DNA of 64,000 nucleotides from Pleurodeles waltl. Its lineage: Eukaryota; Chordata; Amphibia; Caudata; Salamandridae. The DNA is taken from the NCBI RefSeq assembly GCF_031143425.1, contig NC_090445.1, forward strand, positions 1,197,748,691 to 1,197,812,690. Direction: 5' to 3'. Position numbers and translations under genes: made by a program. Under the pieces are notes generated by a model, which had not been told where the DNA came from, made no database searches, and saw only the letters and a list, made by a program, of their open reading frames with translations. Below, in pieces: positions 11,044 through 20,485 of the stretch; positions within the stretch are counted from its first letter, which is position 1; each line of letters starts with the position of its first letter.

Positions 11044-11416
11044 TCGGCAGTAAAAGGCGCTTACCGCCGGTCAGAAGACCGCCATAACGCCACCGCCGCC
11101 GCGGTAAACCGCCACGGTCATTCTGACCCGCAACTTGAAAACCACCAAAAACCCGACATCCACAAAAGTCCGCCACACCAAAGGTCAGCGAAAAAATGGC
11201 GATGACCAAACCTCCACCGTCACGCCAACAGAAATACACCCATGCCATTACGACCCACGAATCCACGCGGCGGTCTTTCAACCGCGGTATTCCATTGGCG
11301 GTACACACTGCCGCGCTCAAAATACACACACAGCTCCAAAACACTGCCACATTGGTCATTTTGAAACACACACACCTGATACACATACTAACACCACTCC
11401 CACACACCCAACACAA

Positions 11417-11423
11417 TATAAAA
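11417..11423 (+). promoter_or_regulatory. TATA box of Myb1 (Hb-C)
   Basis: TATAAAA 209 bp before the ATG. It is conserved with Hb-B and Hb-E. An ATTGG-containing GC-rich stretch lies about 120 bp upstream (near 11290). Confidence 0.5.
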
Positions 11424-11625
11424 CACACACCCACATCACCCACAAACCCCTACGACCCGAAATTATTGACAAAGGCTAGAGAGAGAGCACAGAATAGACA
11501 ATCCCACAACACAGAGGCACACAACACCATCACCCACACAACATCCACGCACAAACACCACACACCACCACACGCACCACACTCATCACCACAAACGCCA
11601 CCCCACACCTCATCCACACCACCCC

Positions 11626-13092
11626 ATGGCACCCCAAAGACACCCCAGGTTCACTGACGCAGAACTCAGGGTCATGGTGGAGGAAATAGTTCGTGTAGAG
11701 CCCCAGCTCTTCGGGGCACAGGTGCAGCACACCACAATTGCCAGGAAGATGGAGCTATGGCAAAGGATAGTGGACAGGGTCAACGCGGTGGGACAGCATC
11801 CACGCAATCGGGATGACATAAGGAAGCGCTGGAACGACCTACGGGGGAAGGTGCGTTCCATGGTATCAAGGCACAACATTGCGGTGCAGAAGACTGGCGG
11901 CGGACCCCCACCTACTCCCCCAGAATTTACAGCATGGGAGGAGGAAGTCTTGCACATCCTGCATCCTGAGGGCCTCGCAGGTGTAGGCGGAGGAATGGAC
12001 TCTGGTAAGTCAAATCTTAACTACTTCTTCCCACCCCCACCCCACCTGCATGCCAACACATACCCCCACCCCCATCACACCAACTCCTTGCAAATGGCTC
12101 ACCATCACAACCCACCCATCCCAACACCAAGCCCTGCATGCGACCACAAAGCATGGACAGCCATCACCAAAGCATGCCCACTGCACACACACATCACCCC
12201 CACTAGCCACCCTCACAAAAGCCCCCACAAGGGAATGCCTGCACTTGGGTACACGGACACCCACCCATCACACGAAATGCCACACACAGAAGCAATAACC
12301 ATACCCTTATACCCCTGCAGGACCCGAACGCCACCACACCGCCACGGAGGGTACAGAGATGTCCATCCCACCCCAGAAGAGGCCCCCAGCGATGACAGCA
12401 GCTCTGTCTCCCTGGACCCAGATGACCAGCCCGGCCCATCGGGGACCTCTGGACAGTCGGTTCCCCACAGACAGCCACAGGCTACAGCAGACCTAACCCC
12501 CTCTGGGAACACCAGCATAGCTCCCACCCAGCGGGCCCATGCCTCTGTCTCCAGGACACGTCAATCAGCGGTGTGTCCACCACTACAGGGCACCCAGGTT
12601 GACCCACCACCCCAACAACAACAGGGACCTGGGGGCAGTGGTAGTGGGCACACTGTCCAGGGGACAGAGGCCCAGGAACACAGGGGAACTGGGAGGGCTG
12701 CTGTGCGACAGGGGGGGGACAGGCCCAGGGAACCCACTCTCCAAGAGGCCCTCTCCTCCATCATGGGAGCATACCACCACTCCCAGGAGACGATGGCAAC
12801 GGTACTGGCCAGGTTCCAGGAGATCCAGGCACTGCAGGAGGAATGGTACATGGGGTTCAGAGAGGAACTGAGGAACATTGGTTCCGCAATGGGGACCATC
12901 GTCGTGGCCCTTAACCAGATAGTCACCACATTGCGGGACCATGTGGCACCCCAAAGGGCCCCTGTCACTAGCCCAGGCCAGGAACAGCCTACCACCTCCG
13001 CCGGCGCTAGTGGACAGGAGGCCCCCACACAACAACAGGCCACCAGAACCCCACCTCCTGCAGAAGAAGAACCACCCGCAAGCGGAACCTGA
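11626..13092 (+). CDS. Myb1: Myb/SANT-like DNA-binding protein (Hb-C)
   Basis: The start MAPQRHPRFTDAELRVMVEE leads a Myb/SANT-like domain of about 75 residues, with a tryptophan (MELWQRIVDRV) and the closing signature IRKRWNDLRGKV. Exon 1 is 11626-12004 (donor GTAAGTC) and exon 2 is 12321-13092 (acceptor TGCAG). Exon 2 encodes an acidic DDSSSVSLDPDD patch, a Pro/Gln-rich part and a helical segment (about 12770-12940). Compared with Hb-B, exon 2 lacks one base near 12370, so the spliced message shifts frame, while the unspliced frame stays open for 488 codons. A second one-base loss near 13077 removes the basic C-terminus. The product resembles the Myb-like partner protein of Harbinger elements; it would act in the nucleus at the element ends. 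Confidence 0.7.
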   Translation: MAPQRHPRFTDAELRVMVEEIVRVEPQLFGAQVQHTTIARKMELWQRIVDRVNAVGQHPRNRDDIRKRWNDLRGKVRSMVSRHNIAVQKTGGGPPPTPPEFTAWEEEVLHILHPEGLAGVGGGMDSGKSNLNYFFPPPPHLHANTYPHPHHTNSLQMAHHHNPPIPTPSPACDHKAWTAITKACPLHTHITPTSHPHKSPHKGMPALGYTDTHPSHEMPHTEAITIPLYPCRTRTPPHRHGGYRDVHPTPEEAPSDDSSSVSLDPDDQPGPSGTSGQSVPHRQPQATADLTPSGNTSIAPTQRAHASVSRTRQSAVCPPLQGTQVDPPPQQQQGPGGSGSGHTVQGTEAQEHRGTGRAAVRQGGDRPREPTLQEALSSIMGAYHHSQETMATVLARFQEIQALQEEWYMGFREELRNIGSAMGTIVVALNQIVTTLRDHVAPQRAPVTSPGQEQPTTSAGASGQEAPTQQQATRTPPPAEEEPPASGT

Positions 13093-13328
13093 GATCTCAC
13101 AAGAAGACAGAGTAGGATTGCAAGACCCCCGCCAGCATAAGATACCCCCTGATGTCATCCCACTGTCCCACATTGTCACCCTGTCCAACCTTTAACTGCC
13201 CCTGCTCCATCCTTCCACAGGCATATGGACAATGCACCTGTGAGACTGAGAACTGGACTCTGCCATGGACATTACTCCACCCCCACTCATCACCGTTTGA
13301 CAATCATGTACCTATATGTAGCACTTGA

Positions 13329-13334
13329 AATAAA
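13329..13334 (+). terminator. Poly(A) signal of Myb1 (Hb-C)
   Basis: AATAAA in an AT-rich tract about 240 bp after the Myb1 stop, in the gap between the convergent Myb1 and transposase genes. Confidence 0.5.
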
Positions 13335-13620
13335 TCACTTATTGCACTTAAAAAATCAGGAGTCTGCTTGTATTCTTAACAAATGTATTACACATAACAG
13401 TGCAATAATGTTCAGTTACTTTGTGATGACAACATACCACTGTCAATAAGCTTTAGTCCATGGTCAAACAAAGCAGAAGTCACGCAGTGGGTCATACAGC
13501 TCTGAAAAGGGAAGGGAAAGTCACAAATCAGTTAAAAGGAACTGGGGGGAAACACAGACATTAGAGACGCAGGAGGCCTTAAGTAAATGTAAAATGGCGT
13601 GGGTGATTCTTACCTGTGTG

Positions 13621-14656
13621 CTACTGAAAATATTGTTGTATGACTGTATCCCTGTTGTCCGTGTCGTCCCCGTCGTCTTCCTCCTCTTCACTCTCCACAG
13701 GCTCCACAGCTGCTACAACACCACCATCTGGACCATCCTCCTGCAGAAAAGGGACCTGGCGTCGCAAAGCAAGATTGTGAAGCATACAGCAGGCCACGAT
13801 GATATGGCACACCTTCTTTGGTGAGTACATTAGGGATCCACCTGTCATATGCAGGCACCTAAACCTGGCCTTCAGGAGCCCGAAGGTCCTTTCTATGATC
13901 CTCCTAGTTCGCCCATGGGCCTCATTGTACCGTTCCTCTGCCCTGGTCCGGGGATTCCTCACTGGGGTCAGTAGCCACGACAGGTTGGGGTAACCAGAGT
14001 CACCTATTAGCCACACACGGTGTCTCTGTAGCTGTTCCATCACATAAGGGATGCTGCTATTTCGCATGATGTACGCGTCATGCACTGACCCAGGGAACTT
14101 GGCATTTACATGGGAGATGTACTGGTCAGCCAAACAGACCACCTGGACATTCATAGAATGAAAACTTTTTCTATTTCTGTACACCTGCTCACTTTCTTTG
14201 GGGGGAACCAAAGCCACATGGGTCCCATCAATGGCACCAATGATGTTGGGAATATGTCCAAGGGCATAGAAATCACCCTTCACTGTAGCCAATTCGCCCA
14301 CCTCAGGGAAAACAATGTAGCTCTGCATGTATTTCATCAGGGCAGACAACACTCTGGACAAAACCTTAGAAAACATAGGCTGAGACATCCCTGATGACAT
14401 GGCCACTGTTGTCTGAAAAGACCCACTTGCCAAAAAATTGAGTACTGACAGAACCTGCACCAGAGGGGGAATCCCTGTGGGTTGGCGGATGGGGGACATC
14501 AGGTCTGGCTCCAGCTGGGCACACAGTTCCTGTATAGTGGCTCGGTCAAGCCTGTATGTAAGTATGATATGTCGTTCTTCCATTGTCGACAGGTCCACCA
14601 GCGGTCGGTACACGGGAGGATTCATCCGTCTCCTCGCAAGTCCCAGCGGACGGTGC
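13621..14656 (-). CDS. Harbinger DDE transposase, main exon (Hb-C, intact)
   Basis: After an acceptor (TTCCTAG at 14657 on the minus strand) this exon joins in frame to the 83-bp first exon at 20072-20154, giving 372 residues. Catalytic residues are Asp171 (AIDGTHV), Asp247 (GDSGYP) and Glu283 (RIIERTFG), with 35 residues between the last two. The helix-turn-helix-like stretch GMSQPMFSKVLSRVL and the YNEAHGRTRR motif are typical of PIF/Harbinger. The tail is acidic (SEEEEDDGDD). There is no stop or frameshift. The intron found before Asp247 in Hb-B, Hb-E and Hb-D is absent. Internal methionines at 14625 and 14583 could start shorter forms if exon 1 were skipped. The enzyme cuts and re-inserts the element as a nuclease. 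Confidence 0.88.
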
Positions 14657-14923
14657 CTAGGAAGGACAACATGGAGCACAGAGTCAAGCAACCCACAGGT
14701 AAGTAACCACAGCTTGCACAGTACACGATTCGCTATGCATTGAAAGGCTTGTATGAGTGGCAATGCAAGGCCGAGGCCTGTGTGACGCAGTAGAAAATAT
14801 GCCATGTGGGCCCTTGAAATGGCGGCTGCCTGACCTGTGAAGTGTGACAATGGGATGTGAGGTCAATGCGCTGGCGTGGCACACCGTGGCGGTAGGCGGT
14901 CGAAGACCGCGATGCAAAGCCGC

Positions 14924-14962
14924 ATTGGTTAACATTGCACCCTATGGGTTTCAGGAGCCAAT
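14924..14962 (+). promoter_or_regulatory. CCAAT-box cluster upstream of Myb2 (Hb-C)
   Basis: ATTGG (14924-14928) and CCAAT (14958-14962) lie in a conserved GC-rich island, followed by GCCAT motifs near 15028 and an acceptor-like CCACAG just before the 5' leader. The island lies inside transposase intron 1. It probably drives Myb2 and might also supply an alternative start for the transposase on the other strand. Confidence 0.4.
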
Positions 14963-15119
14963 GACGATGTGCGCCGGCGGTCGCGGTACGCACCGCGGCG
15001 GTACGCACCGCAGCGGGCGTGACCGCCATTTTCTATCTGATTAATCACTCGAGACCTGATCATCCACAGGAGAGGACCTATACTGCAAGTGCTGCTGTGA
15101 CCTCGGTCTGGAAGATACA

Positions 15120-17673
15120 ATGGCTGCTGCGATTGGGGAAAGGGCCCCTGCCTTCACTTCAGAAGAATTGGAGAAACTTGTTGATGGGGTCCTCCCCCAG
15201 TATGCGCTACTCTACGGTTCTCCAGACCAACAGGTTAGTACACAGGGTGCACGTTGTATGGGCTATGCCTGTGTTGAGTGGGGTGGATGTAAGATGGTGG
15301 GGAGGTGAGCGAATGAGGAGTGCAACGCACGACAGATGAGAGCATGTGCCACATGGCAAGGTTGGTGAGGGGGGGCCACTCACATTGACCATGCCGAAAA
15401 GTTACGATATTTCCTTTCCCACACTGTACATGTCACATAGGTCAGCGCCCATCAGAAGATCGACATTTGGCGTGCCATCGCCAAGGAGGTCCGGGGTCCT
15501 GGGGGTCCACAACCGACGGGGCACCCACTGCCGAAAGAGGTGGGAGGACATCCGCCGCGGGACCAGAAAGACCGCCGAGGCTCTGCTGGGGATGGCCTCC
15601 CAACGTAGGAGGGGTGCCAGCCGCCAATTGACCCCCCTGATGTCCTGGATCCTGGAGGTGGCCTACCCCGATTTGGATGGGCGCGTGAGGACATCACAGC
15701 AGACACAAGGGGGTGAGTATCAGCACAATCTGCTATCTTTGCACGCAGTGGAGGTGTCTGGGTGGGGGAGGAGGGCTGTGGCTAGCTCTAGGCCAGGGCG
15801 CTTTCTGTAGGCTAGGCCCCTCCGTTAGGCATGGCCCTGGGCCCCGCCCCCCACCTCTGTAGAGTGCCAAGTACAGCTATCCATGGTCCGGCCTCACCTA
15901 TGTGTGCATTTGTCGTCCATAGATCTGTAGGCCTAGTCACAATAACTGAGTAGTGAACCCCGATTGCGCCGCCTAGTGCTGAGGGCTTCTGTGTCTGTCC
16001 TCTCCGACAACGGTGTTGCCAATGCATGCACTCAACCTGTCTTCATTTCTCCCCCCCCCATTTTCTTTGTCTTCCTGTTCATGTGTGCATTAGCATCATC
16101 AGGCGGAGGAGAAGTGGCATCGGCGCATGAGGGAGCTGCATCTCACATGGCCCCGGAGGGCCATGCAACCGAATCCGAGTACACCAGTGAGACGGACGGC
16201 GAGGGGGGCTCCACAACGGGGACCCGTGGTGACGTCAGCGACACAGACACGTCCTCGGAAGGGAGCTCCCTTGCGGTTGCGGCAACATCCGTGCCCACCG
16301 CCACAACAGGTACAGCCGCCACCCAGCGCACCAGCTCCGCCCTCCCAGCAGCCCCTCAGCGTTCGGCCCGTGCCCGCTCGGCCAGGAAGCCGGCCATCTC
16401 CTTCGCCCCAGGCACCTCAGGCCTTGCCCCAGTTACCCCTGCTGCCCTCAGTGAGGAGATCATTGACCTCCTCCAGACACTCATTGTTGGGCAGTCTACC
16501 CTTTTGAATGCCATCCAGGGTGTAGAAAGGGAGGTGCATCGGAGCAATGCATACCTGGAGGGCATTCATTCGGGTCAGGCTGCCCATCAGCGATCGTTCA
16601 ACGCTCTGGCCTCAGCACTGACGGCAGCCATTGTCCCTGTCTCCAGCCTCCCTCTTCAAACTCCCTCCACCCAGTCCCAGTCTCCTGTTCCTCTGCCTAT
16701 CCCATCCACACCATCAGACCAGCCTGCACACACCTCAACACCCAAGGGCAGCTCATCCAGACATAAGCACCACAGATCACACAAGCATTCACCCAAGCAA
16801 CATCCAGATGCAGACATCCCAACAGTCACTACCACCTCTGTGTCCCCCACCTCCTCGTCTCCCTCCTCCCTCCCTGTGACGTCTCCACTCACAACTGCAT
16901 GCACACCACCATCAGCCAGTACTTCCATCACCAGCACACCCTCCAGTACAGTCCGCACACGTGCAGTCACCACCCCCACTGCCATTTACACGTCCCCTGT
17001 GTCCTCTCCCAGTGTGTCTGTCACCCCCTCTTCCAAACCACACAAACGCAGGCAGCCACCCACCCAACAGCCATCCACCTCACGACAGCCTCCGTCACAA
17101 GCACCTGCACCCAAAGACAGCACACTTGACTCTCCTACAAACACATCCTCTTCCTCCACTCCCATACCCACTGCACCTACCCTTCCCATTGCTCCTAAAA
17201 AACCTTTCCTCTCCAAAATTAACCTCTTTGCATCACCTGACCCACCCCCTCCATCTGGTAAGAGTACAAACAGCACCTCAGCCACCACAAGCCCTGCATC
17301 TACTAGGACCATAGTTCAGGGCTATTGGAGTCCACCAGCTCCTAGGGCAGGAACATCGGCCAGCAGCAAGGGGACAGCCAGCCCACCTCCTGGGAAGAGG
17401 ACCAAAAAAACGAAGGGCCGGCGCGACAAGCCTGAGACGGCTGCCACCAAGGACAGTAGCCTTGCCCCGTCACCTGCCACATCAACAAAGGGAGGCAAGG
17501 GCCACAGAGCTTCAGCGAAGGAGGGCAAGGGCAGCAGGGCGGACAAGTCAGGCAGCAGGCGAGCTGACCAGGAGGGCCCCACCAGCCCCATTCCGGGGGT
17601 GACGGACGACACCCACGGGCCCAGGACTCCATCACAGGAGGGCCCCGCAACCGAAAGGTCGGATGGCGACTGA
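15120..17673 (+). pseudogene. Myb2: second Myb/SANT-like protein (Hb-C, one frameshift)
   Basis: Exon 1 (15120-15233, 38 codons) starts MAAAIGERAPAFTSEELEKL. Exon 2 (15441-15712) supplies the rest of a Myb/SANT-like domain (DIWRAIAKEV ... CRKRWEDIRRG), but has one extra base near 15496 compared with Hb-B and Hb-E, which breaks the frame. Exon 3 (16094-17673) is open to the stop. It encodes an acidic Ser/Thr/Gly part, a helical segment (EEIIDLLQTLIVGQSTLLNA ... YLEGIHSGQAA), about 250 Ser/Thr/Pro-rich residues and a Lys/Arg-rich tail. Without the extra base the product would be about 654 residues. The gene lies wholly inside intron 1 of the transposase, on the other strand. Its layout parallels Myb1, which suggests duplication. 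Confidence 0.72.
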
Positions 17674-17715
17674 GCGGGAAGTATTGGCCAGGTCTGGTTC
17701 CCAAGAAACACAGCT

Positions 17716-18440
17716 CAAGCACCGCTAAACAGGGACCGCCGTGAGAAGCACTGCTGAACAGGGCCCCGCTGTGAGAAGCACCGCTGAACAGGGCCCCGCC
17801 GTGAGAAGCACAGCTGAACAGGGCCCCGGCAAGACAAGCACCGCTGAACAGGGCCCCGGCAAGACAAGCACCGCTGAACAGGGCCCCGCTAAGACAAGCA
17901 CCGCTTAACAGGGCCCCGCCGTGAGAAGCACCGCTGAACAGGGCCCCGCCGTGAGAAGCACCGCTGAACAGGGCCCCGCCGTGGGAAGCACCGCTGAACA
18001 GGGCCCGCCGTGGGAAGCACCGCTGAACAGGGCCCCGCCGTGAGAAGCACCGCTGAACAGGGCCCGCCAAGACAAGCACCGCTGAACAGGGTCCCGCCGT
18101 GAGAAGCACCGCTGAACAGGGCCCCGCCAAGACAAGCACCGCTGAACAGGGCCCCGCCGTGAGAAGCACCGCTGAACAGGGCCCCGCCGTGAGAAGCACC
18201 GCTGAACAGGGCCCCGCCGTGAGAAGCACCGCTGAACAGGGCCCCGCCGTGAGAAGCACCGCTGAACAGGGCCCCGCCAAGAAAAGCACCGCTGAACAGG
18301 GCCCCGCCAAGACAAGCACAGCTGAACAGGGCCCCGCCGTGAGAAGCACCGCTGAACAGGGCCCCGCCGTGAGAAGCACCGCTGAACAGGGCCCCGCCGT
18401 GAGAAGCACCGCTGAACAGGGCCCCGCCGTGAGAAGCACC
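17716..18440 (+). repeat. 30-bp minisatellite in Hb-C (about 24 units)
   Basis: The unit is 30 bp with cores 'gaacagggccccgcc' and 'aagcaccgct', with rare 29-bp units. It begins about 40 bp after the Myb2 stop. Because 30 is a multiple of 3, all frames stay open for long runs on both strands, giving large but probably meaningless reading frames. Confidence 0.92.
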
Positions 18441-19386
18441 GCTCCGCTGGGCCCTTCATCTCAAGCACCGCTCCGCTGGGCCCTTCATCTCAAGCACCGC
18501 TCCGCTGGGCCCTTCCTGTCAAGCACCGCTCCGCTGGGCCCCTCGTCTCAAGCACCGCTCCGCTGGGCCCTTCGTCTCAAGCACTGCTCCGCTGGGCACC
18601 GCCGTCTCAAGCAGCGCTACGCTGGGCCCTTCCTGTCAGGCACCGCTACGCTGGGCCCTTCGTCTCAAGCACCGCTCCGCTGGGCCCTTCATCTCAAGCA
18701 CCGCTCCGCTGGGCACCGCCGTCTCAAGCAGCGCTCCGCTGGGCACCGCCGTCTCAAGCACCGCTCCGCTGGGCACCGCCGTCTCAAGCAGCGCTCCGCT
18801 GGGCCCTTCCTGTCAAGCAGCGCTCCGCTGGGCACCGCCGTCTCAAGCAGCGCTCCGCTGGGCCCTTCATCTCAAGCACCGCTCCGCTGGGCACCGCCGT
18901 CTCAAGCAGCGCTCCGCTGGGCCCTTCCTGTCAAGCACCGCTCCGCTGGGCCCTTCGTCTCAAGCACCGCTCCGCTGGGCCCTTCGTCTCAAGCACCGCT
19001 CCGCTGGGCACCGCCGTCTCAAGCAGCGCTCCGCTGGGCCCTTCATCTCAAGCACCGCTCCGCTGGGCACCGCCGTCTCAAGCACCGCTCCACTGGGCCC
19101 TTCCTGTCAAGCACAGCTCCGCTGGGCCCTTCCTGTCAAGCACCGCTCCGCTGGGCCCTTCATCTCAAGCACCGCTCCGCTGGGCCCTTCATCTCAAGCA
19201 CCGCTCCGCTGGGCCCTTCATCTCAAGCACCGCTCCGCTGGGCCCTTCATCTCAAGCACCGCTCCGCTGGGCACCGCCGTCTCAAGCAGCGCTCCGCTGG
19301 GCCCTTCCTGTCAAGCATCGCTCCGCTGGGCCCTTCCTGTCAAGCACCGCTCCGCTGGGCACCGCCGTCTCAAGCACCGCTGGCCC
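18441..19386 (+). repeat. 29/30-bp minisatellite in Hb-C (about 32 units)
   Basis: Two unit types are interspersed: a 29-bp unit with 'ctgggcccttcatctc' and a 30-bp unit with 'ctgggcaccgccgtctc'. Both keep the 'aagcaccgct' core of the preceding array, so the second array seems to have arisen from the first. Confidence 0.92.
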
Positions 19387-19485
19387 ATTGGCAGTGCCGG
19401 TTCTGTGTCGAGCAGGGCTTCACGAAGCACTGTGACCACCATGCCTCCTCCATTACCAGTGGAGTCGGTAATCCATCTGATGGAC

Positions 19486-19590
19486 TGTGGCTTTGCACTC
19501 CCCAGGATGAAACAGTGGGCAAGCCACCCACTGTAGAGACTTGAGAGACTGTGGCTTTGCACTCCCCAGGATGGTACAGTGGGCATGGAG
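19486..19590 (+). repeat. Two units of the Hb 55-bp minisatellite (Hb-C)
   Basis: Two copies of 'gactgtggctttgcactccc' about 65 bp apart correspond to the five-unit array in Hb-E and the remnant in Hb-A. Confidence 0.7.
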
Positions 19591-20071
19591 GCCCCTCGTG
19601 GATCTGGCGTCGTGGACTCATGTGGCTGAGGTGCCCCCCCTTCCTTTCCCCCTGAGGTGCCTGTAGTTTTATCATCTGATGCCCCAGCAGTGTTCTCTCC
19701 AATGGTATCTGGTCTCGTGTGTGGGCTTTGCCCATGTGTTTGTGCACATTGGCCCACGGACAATGGAACTTTGCCAAAATGTGCAGGACTTATTGCCTAT
19801 GTATATATTTTTCACTATGTTCATTATTTAATATGTATATTTCATATTGCATATTTCCCAAAACTTCAATTGAGCTATAATATACTTAAATTTTGAAGTT
19901 CATTTTAATTTTGTCTTTGCATTATTCCGTGGGGTTTGGGGGGTGTCACTCTGACTTGTTGCTCTGCATTGGTGTGTAGGTATTTGGGGTGGGGGGTGGG
20001 TGTATCGCGTATGTGTGTGCCCGTAACCTTTCCTCCTCCCCCCTCCCCTGTGTCGTAGGTGCAGTACTCAC
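19591..20071. other. Conserved non-coding tract in Hb-C right arm
   Basis: A T-rich tract and a C-rich run ('cctcccccctcccctgtg') shared with Hb-A (about 90-528) and Hb-E (about 53951-54389). I see no coding frame. It may hold the Myb2 3' end and, on the minus strand, the beginning of transposase intron 1. Confidence 0.5.
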
Positions 20072-20154
20072 CGTTGTCGTCTGCGCCGGCGTTCGTACTC
20101 CTGGTAGATGAGCAGGTAGACAATAGCTGGTAGGATGTGTAGTTCGGGTTCCAT
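20072..20154 (-). CDS. Harbinger transposase, first coding exon (Hb-C)
   Basis: The ATG is at 20152-20154 on the minus strand. It encodes MEPELHILPAIVYLLIYQEY followed by an Arg-rich run, 83 bp in all, ending at the donor CG|GTGAGTAC. The two left-over bases plus the first base of the main exon (14656) make an Arg codon and keep the frame, giving a basic stretch (RRRRRQRHRPLGLARRR) just before the catalytic part. Similar Arg-rich N-termini occur in the Hb-D transposase. The exon is 328 bp from the right end of the element, so the promoter should lie in the right arm. Intron 1 would be 14657-20071 (5,415 bp). Confidence 0.72.
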
Positions 20155-20466
20155 GCTGTCCTCCTTACTCGTGGAGTGTATAGAGGTGAGCGTTTTCCCG
20201 TTCGTAGTCTGTTTCCACTGTGTTTTTATCGGCGGGGCTCCCGCCCCAGAAAAGGTGGCGGATTGGTGAGTTGTGATAGGGTGGGCAGTACATTGTCTGC
20301 CGCCTGCCTGTTGGCGGTGACCGCCGCGCTGTTTGTTTGTCCCGCCGTGGCGGTCGGAGTGTTAAAGTGGCGGGCTGTGTTGGCGGTTCCCGCCAGGGTC
20401 AGAATTCAATTTCTTTGACCGCCTGCCTGTTGGCGGGTTGGCCGCCGCTTTATCACCGACCGCCAG

Positions 20467-20482
20467 GGTTGGAATGACCCCC
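20467..20482 (-). repeat. Right terminal inverted repeat of Hb-C
   Basis: GGTTGGAATGACCCCC followed by TAT (20483-20485). It pairs with 11028-11043 with few mismatches. Confidence 0.8.
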
Positions 20483-20485
20483 TAT

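Larger units (their letters stand above)
11028..20482 (+). mobile_element. Large PIF/Harbinger transposon Hb-C, complete (9.45 kb)
   Basis: The ends are GGGGGTCATTCTGACC and the inverse-complementary GGTTGGAATGACCCCC, flanked by TAT on both sides (11025-11027 and 20483-20485). Inside are Myb1 (+), the transposase (-) and Myb2 (+). Two minisatellites follow, then the first transposase exon (-) near the right end. Subterminal zones are packed with GGCGGT/ACCGCC motifs. The transposase is open from exon 1 to stop. Myb1 and Myb2 each show at least one small indel, so whether the element can still move is doubtful. The 3-bp duplication fits the PIF/Harbinger superfamily, although TAT departs from the usual TTA/TAA. 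Confidence 0.9.

Noticed and set aside
12561..13188. Long minus-strand frames opposite Myb1
   Set aside because: Shadow frames of the GC-rich Myb1 exon 2; the plus strand has conserved motifs and splice sites shared by three copies.
14657..14850. In-frame N-terminal extension of the Hb-C transposase starting MSHFTGQAAAISR
   Set aside because: It runs back across an acceptor site into intron and promoter-like sequence. The corresponding extension in Hb-E is unlike in length and wording, while the 83-bp exon is conserved.
17342..18439. 365-codon minus-strand frame with a Cys/Ala/Leu repeat
   Set aside because: It is the reverse reading of the 30-bp minisatellite and of Myb2 exon 3. Open frames here follow from a unit length divisible by three.
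17716..19386. Regularly spaced repeats resembling a CRISPR array
   Set aside because: Units are contiguous and have no unique spacers, and the context is a eukaryotic transposon. This is a minisatellite.
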